NCBI RefSeq assembly: GCF_009711125.1
Contig: NZ_WMIB01000002.1
Span: 168,301-232,300 of the forward strand
DNA from: Metabacillus mangrovi
GTDB lineage: Bacteria > Bacillota > Bacilli > Bacillales > Bacillaceae
DNA: 64,000 nucleotides
Reading direction: 5' to 3'
Below, piece by piece: positions 63,687 to 64,000 of this stretch. Made by a program: the position numbers and the translations under genes. The notes under the pieces are model-generated. The model ran no database searches. It was given only the letters and a program-made list of their open reading frames with translations, and was not told the origin of the DNA. Numbering within the stretch: the first letter of the stretch is position 1; the number at the start of each line of letters is the position of its first letter.

Positions 63687-63728
63687 GCATAAAAAAGCAG
63701 CTTTTTCGATCACATGCTGGTTTTATGC
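63687..63728. repeat. stem-loop in the post-dapA gap
   Basis: GCATAAAA (63687-63694) pairs with TTTTATGC (63721-63728), and inside it CAGC (63698-63701) with GCTG (63716-63719). There is no T tract beyond the stem itself. Confidence 0.5.
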
Positions 63729-63790
63729 AAAACATCCGGCTTAATTGCCCCAAAAGTAGTCCATGATGCGGTCCCGGCAAACCCGAAGAG

Positions 63791-63863
63791 CACTTCACTC
63801 TCTTTAACCGTATGAAGTGGGTCAGTTCTGTGCTGCGGCAGGATGCCGCGCTTTTAGCAGAAC
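63791..63863. repeat. nested-hairpin repeat element, copy 1
   Basis: CACTTCA (63791-63797) pairs with TGAAGTG (63813-63819), directly followed by the 44-nt repeat 63820-63863. In the repeat, outer stem GTTCTG (63825-63830) pairs with CAGAAC (63858-63863) and inner stem GCGGCA (63835-63840) with TGCCGC (63844-63849). Confidence 0.75.
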
Positions 63864-63943
63864 TTCCTTAAAAAATTCCGCCTCCGCTTTTCATGTTGTC
63901 CAGCTTCGAGCGCTATGCCGCAGGCTCATTTCACACCCTCGGG

Positions 63944-64000
63944 CCTGCAGAATGCAGGTCAGTTCTGCGTTGCGACAGGATGTCGTGCTTTTAGCAGAAC
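63944..64000. repeat. nested-hairpin repeat element, copy 2 (may continue past the window)
   Basis: CCTGCA (63944-63949) pairs with TGCAGG (63953-63958), running into the 44-nt repeat 63957-64000. It differs from copy 1 at five positions; the inner stem is GCGACA/TGTCGT, so one G-C pair becomes A-T and one becomes G-T. Pairing is preserved. Confidence 0.75.

Larger units (their letters stand above)
63383..64000. other. 618-base intergenic region rich in short repeats and hairpins
   Basis: No convincing gene: the open frames on both strands lack ribosome binding sites and run through terminators and repeats. The region holds the dapA terminator, a palindrome, a 21-bp-period array, an isolated stem-loop, and two copies of a nested hairpin element, the second cut by the window end. 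TTGTCCAGCT at 63896-63905 resembles the start of a dispersed intergenic repeat I recall from Bacillus genomes. Confidence 0.8.

Overview
This 64 kb window is a stretch of core chromosome from an endospore-forming, flagellated Bacillaceae species (Bacillus sensu lato). The evidence is gene content and order: xerC-hslV-hslU-codY, then the long fla/che operon with sigD and swrB, then rpsB-tsf-pyrH-frr, uppS-cdsA-dxr-rseP-proS, polC, the nusA-infB operon, truB-ribC-rpsO-pnp, and the sporulation/diaminopimelate cluster ylxY-mlpA-ymxH-dpaA-dpaB-asd-dapG-dapA. This is the same order as in Bacillus subtilis, with no gene gained or lost that I can see. PolC-type polymerase, CodY, CheC/CheD/FliY chemotaxis proteins and the dipicolinate synthase genes all fit Bacillota. 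I cannot name the species from sequence alone. All genes are on the + strand.

Layout. 1-179: end of trmFO. 239-3930: recombinase XerC, the HslVU (CodWX) protease and the nutrient regulator CodY, closed by a terminator. 3968-31598: the fla/che operon, behind a near-consensus sigma-A promoter. It holds rod and hook genes (flgB, flgC, fliE, fliK, flgD, flgE), the MS/C ring and switch (fliF, fliG, fliM, fliY), the export apparatus (fliH, fliI, fliJ, fliO/Z, fliP, fliQ, fliR, flhB, flhA), placement GTPases (flhF, flhG), chemotaxis genes (cheY, B, A, W, C, D), sigD and swrB. Most junctions overlap or lie a few bases apart, so translational coupling is likely. 31604-34950: ribosome/translation genes with their own promoter and terminators. 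35016-45280: cell-envelope isoprenoid/phospholipid genes, the site-2 protease, ProS and PolC. 45296-50831: nusA operon with a structured leader containing a terminator. 50964-55593: truB, ribC, rpsO, pnp. 55709-60006: sporulation-linked genes and dipicolinate synthase. 60133-63382: lysine/DAP synthesis.

The genes themselves are orthodox. The less expected content is in the gaps. (1) The 618-base gap after dapA holds six copies of GTC(A/C)GCAATT in an exact 21-bp period, and two 44-nt copies of a nested hairpin element that differ by changes preserving base pairing. (2) The nusA-operon leader carries a terminator and a possible competing pairing. (3) A hairpin sits between the only good ribosome binding site and the start of flbD/swrD, so that folding would bring them to normal spacing. 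(4) A long interrupted hairpin with a U-tract lies between rbfA and truB. (5) Operator-like palindromes lie upstream of pnp and over the likely -10 of asd. Protein-level oddities are a CheC whose first phosphatase centre lacks its Asn, a YlxY deacetylase-fold protein without the catalytic Asp pair, and an AT-rich, probably fast-evolving central FliK.

Start codons were chosen from Shine-Dalgarno (SD) spacing and remembered similarity to B. subtilis proteins. No searches or folding programs were run.
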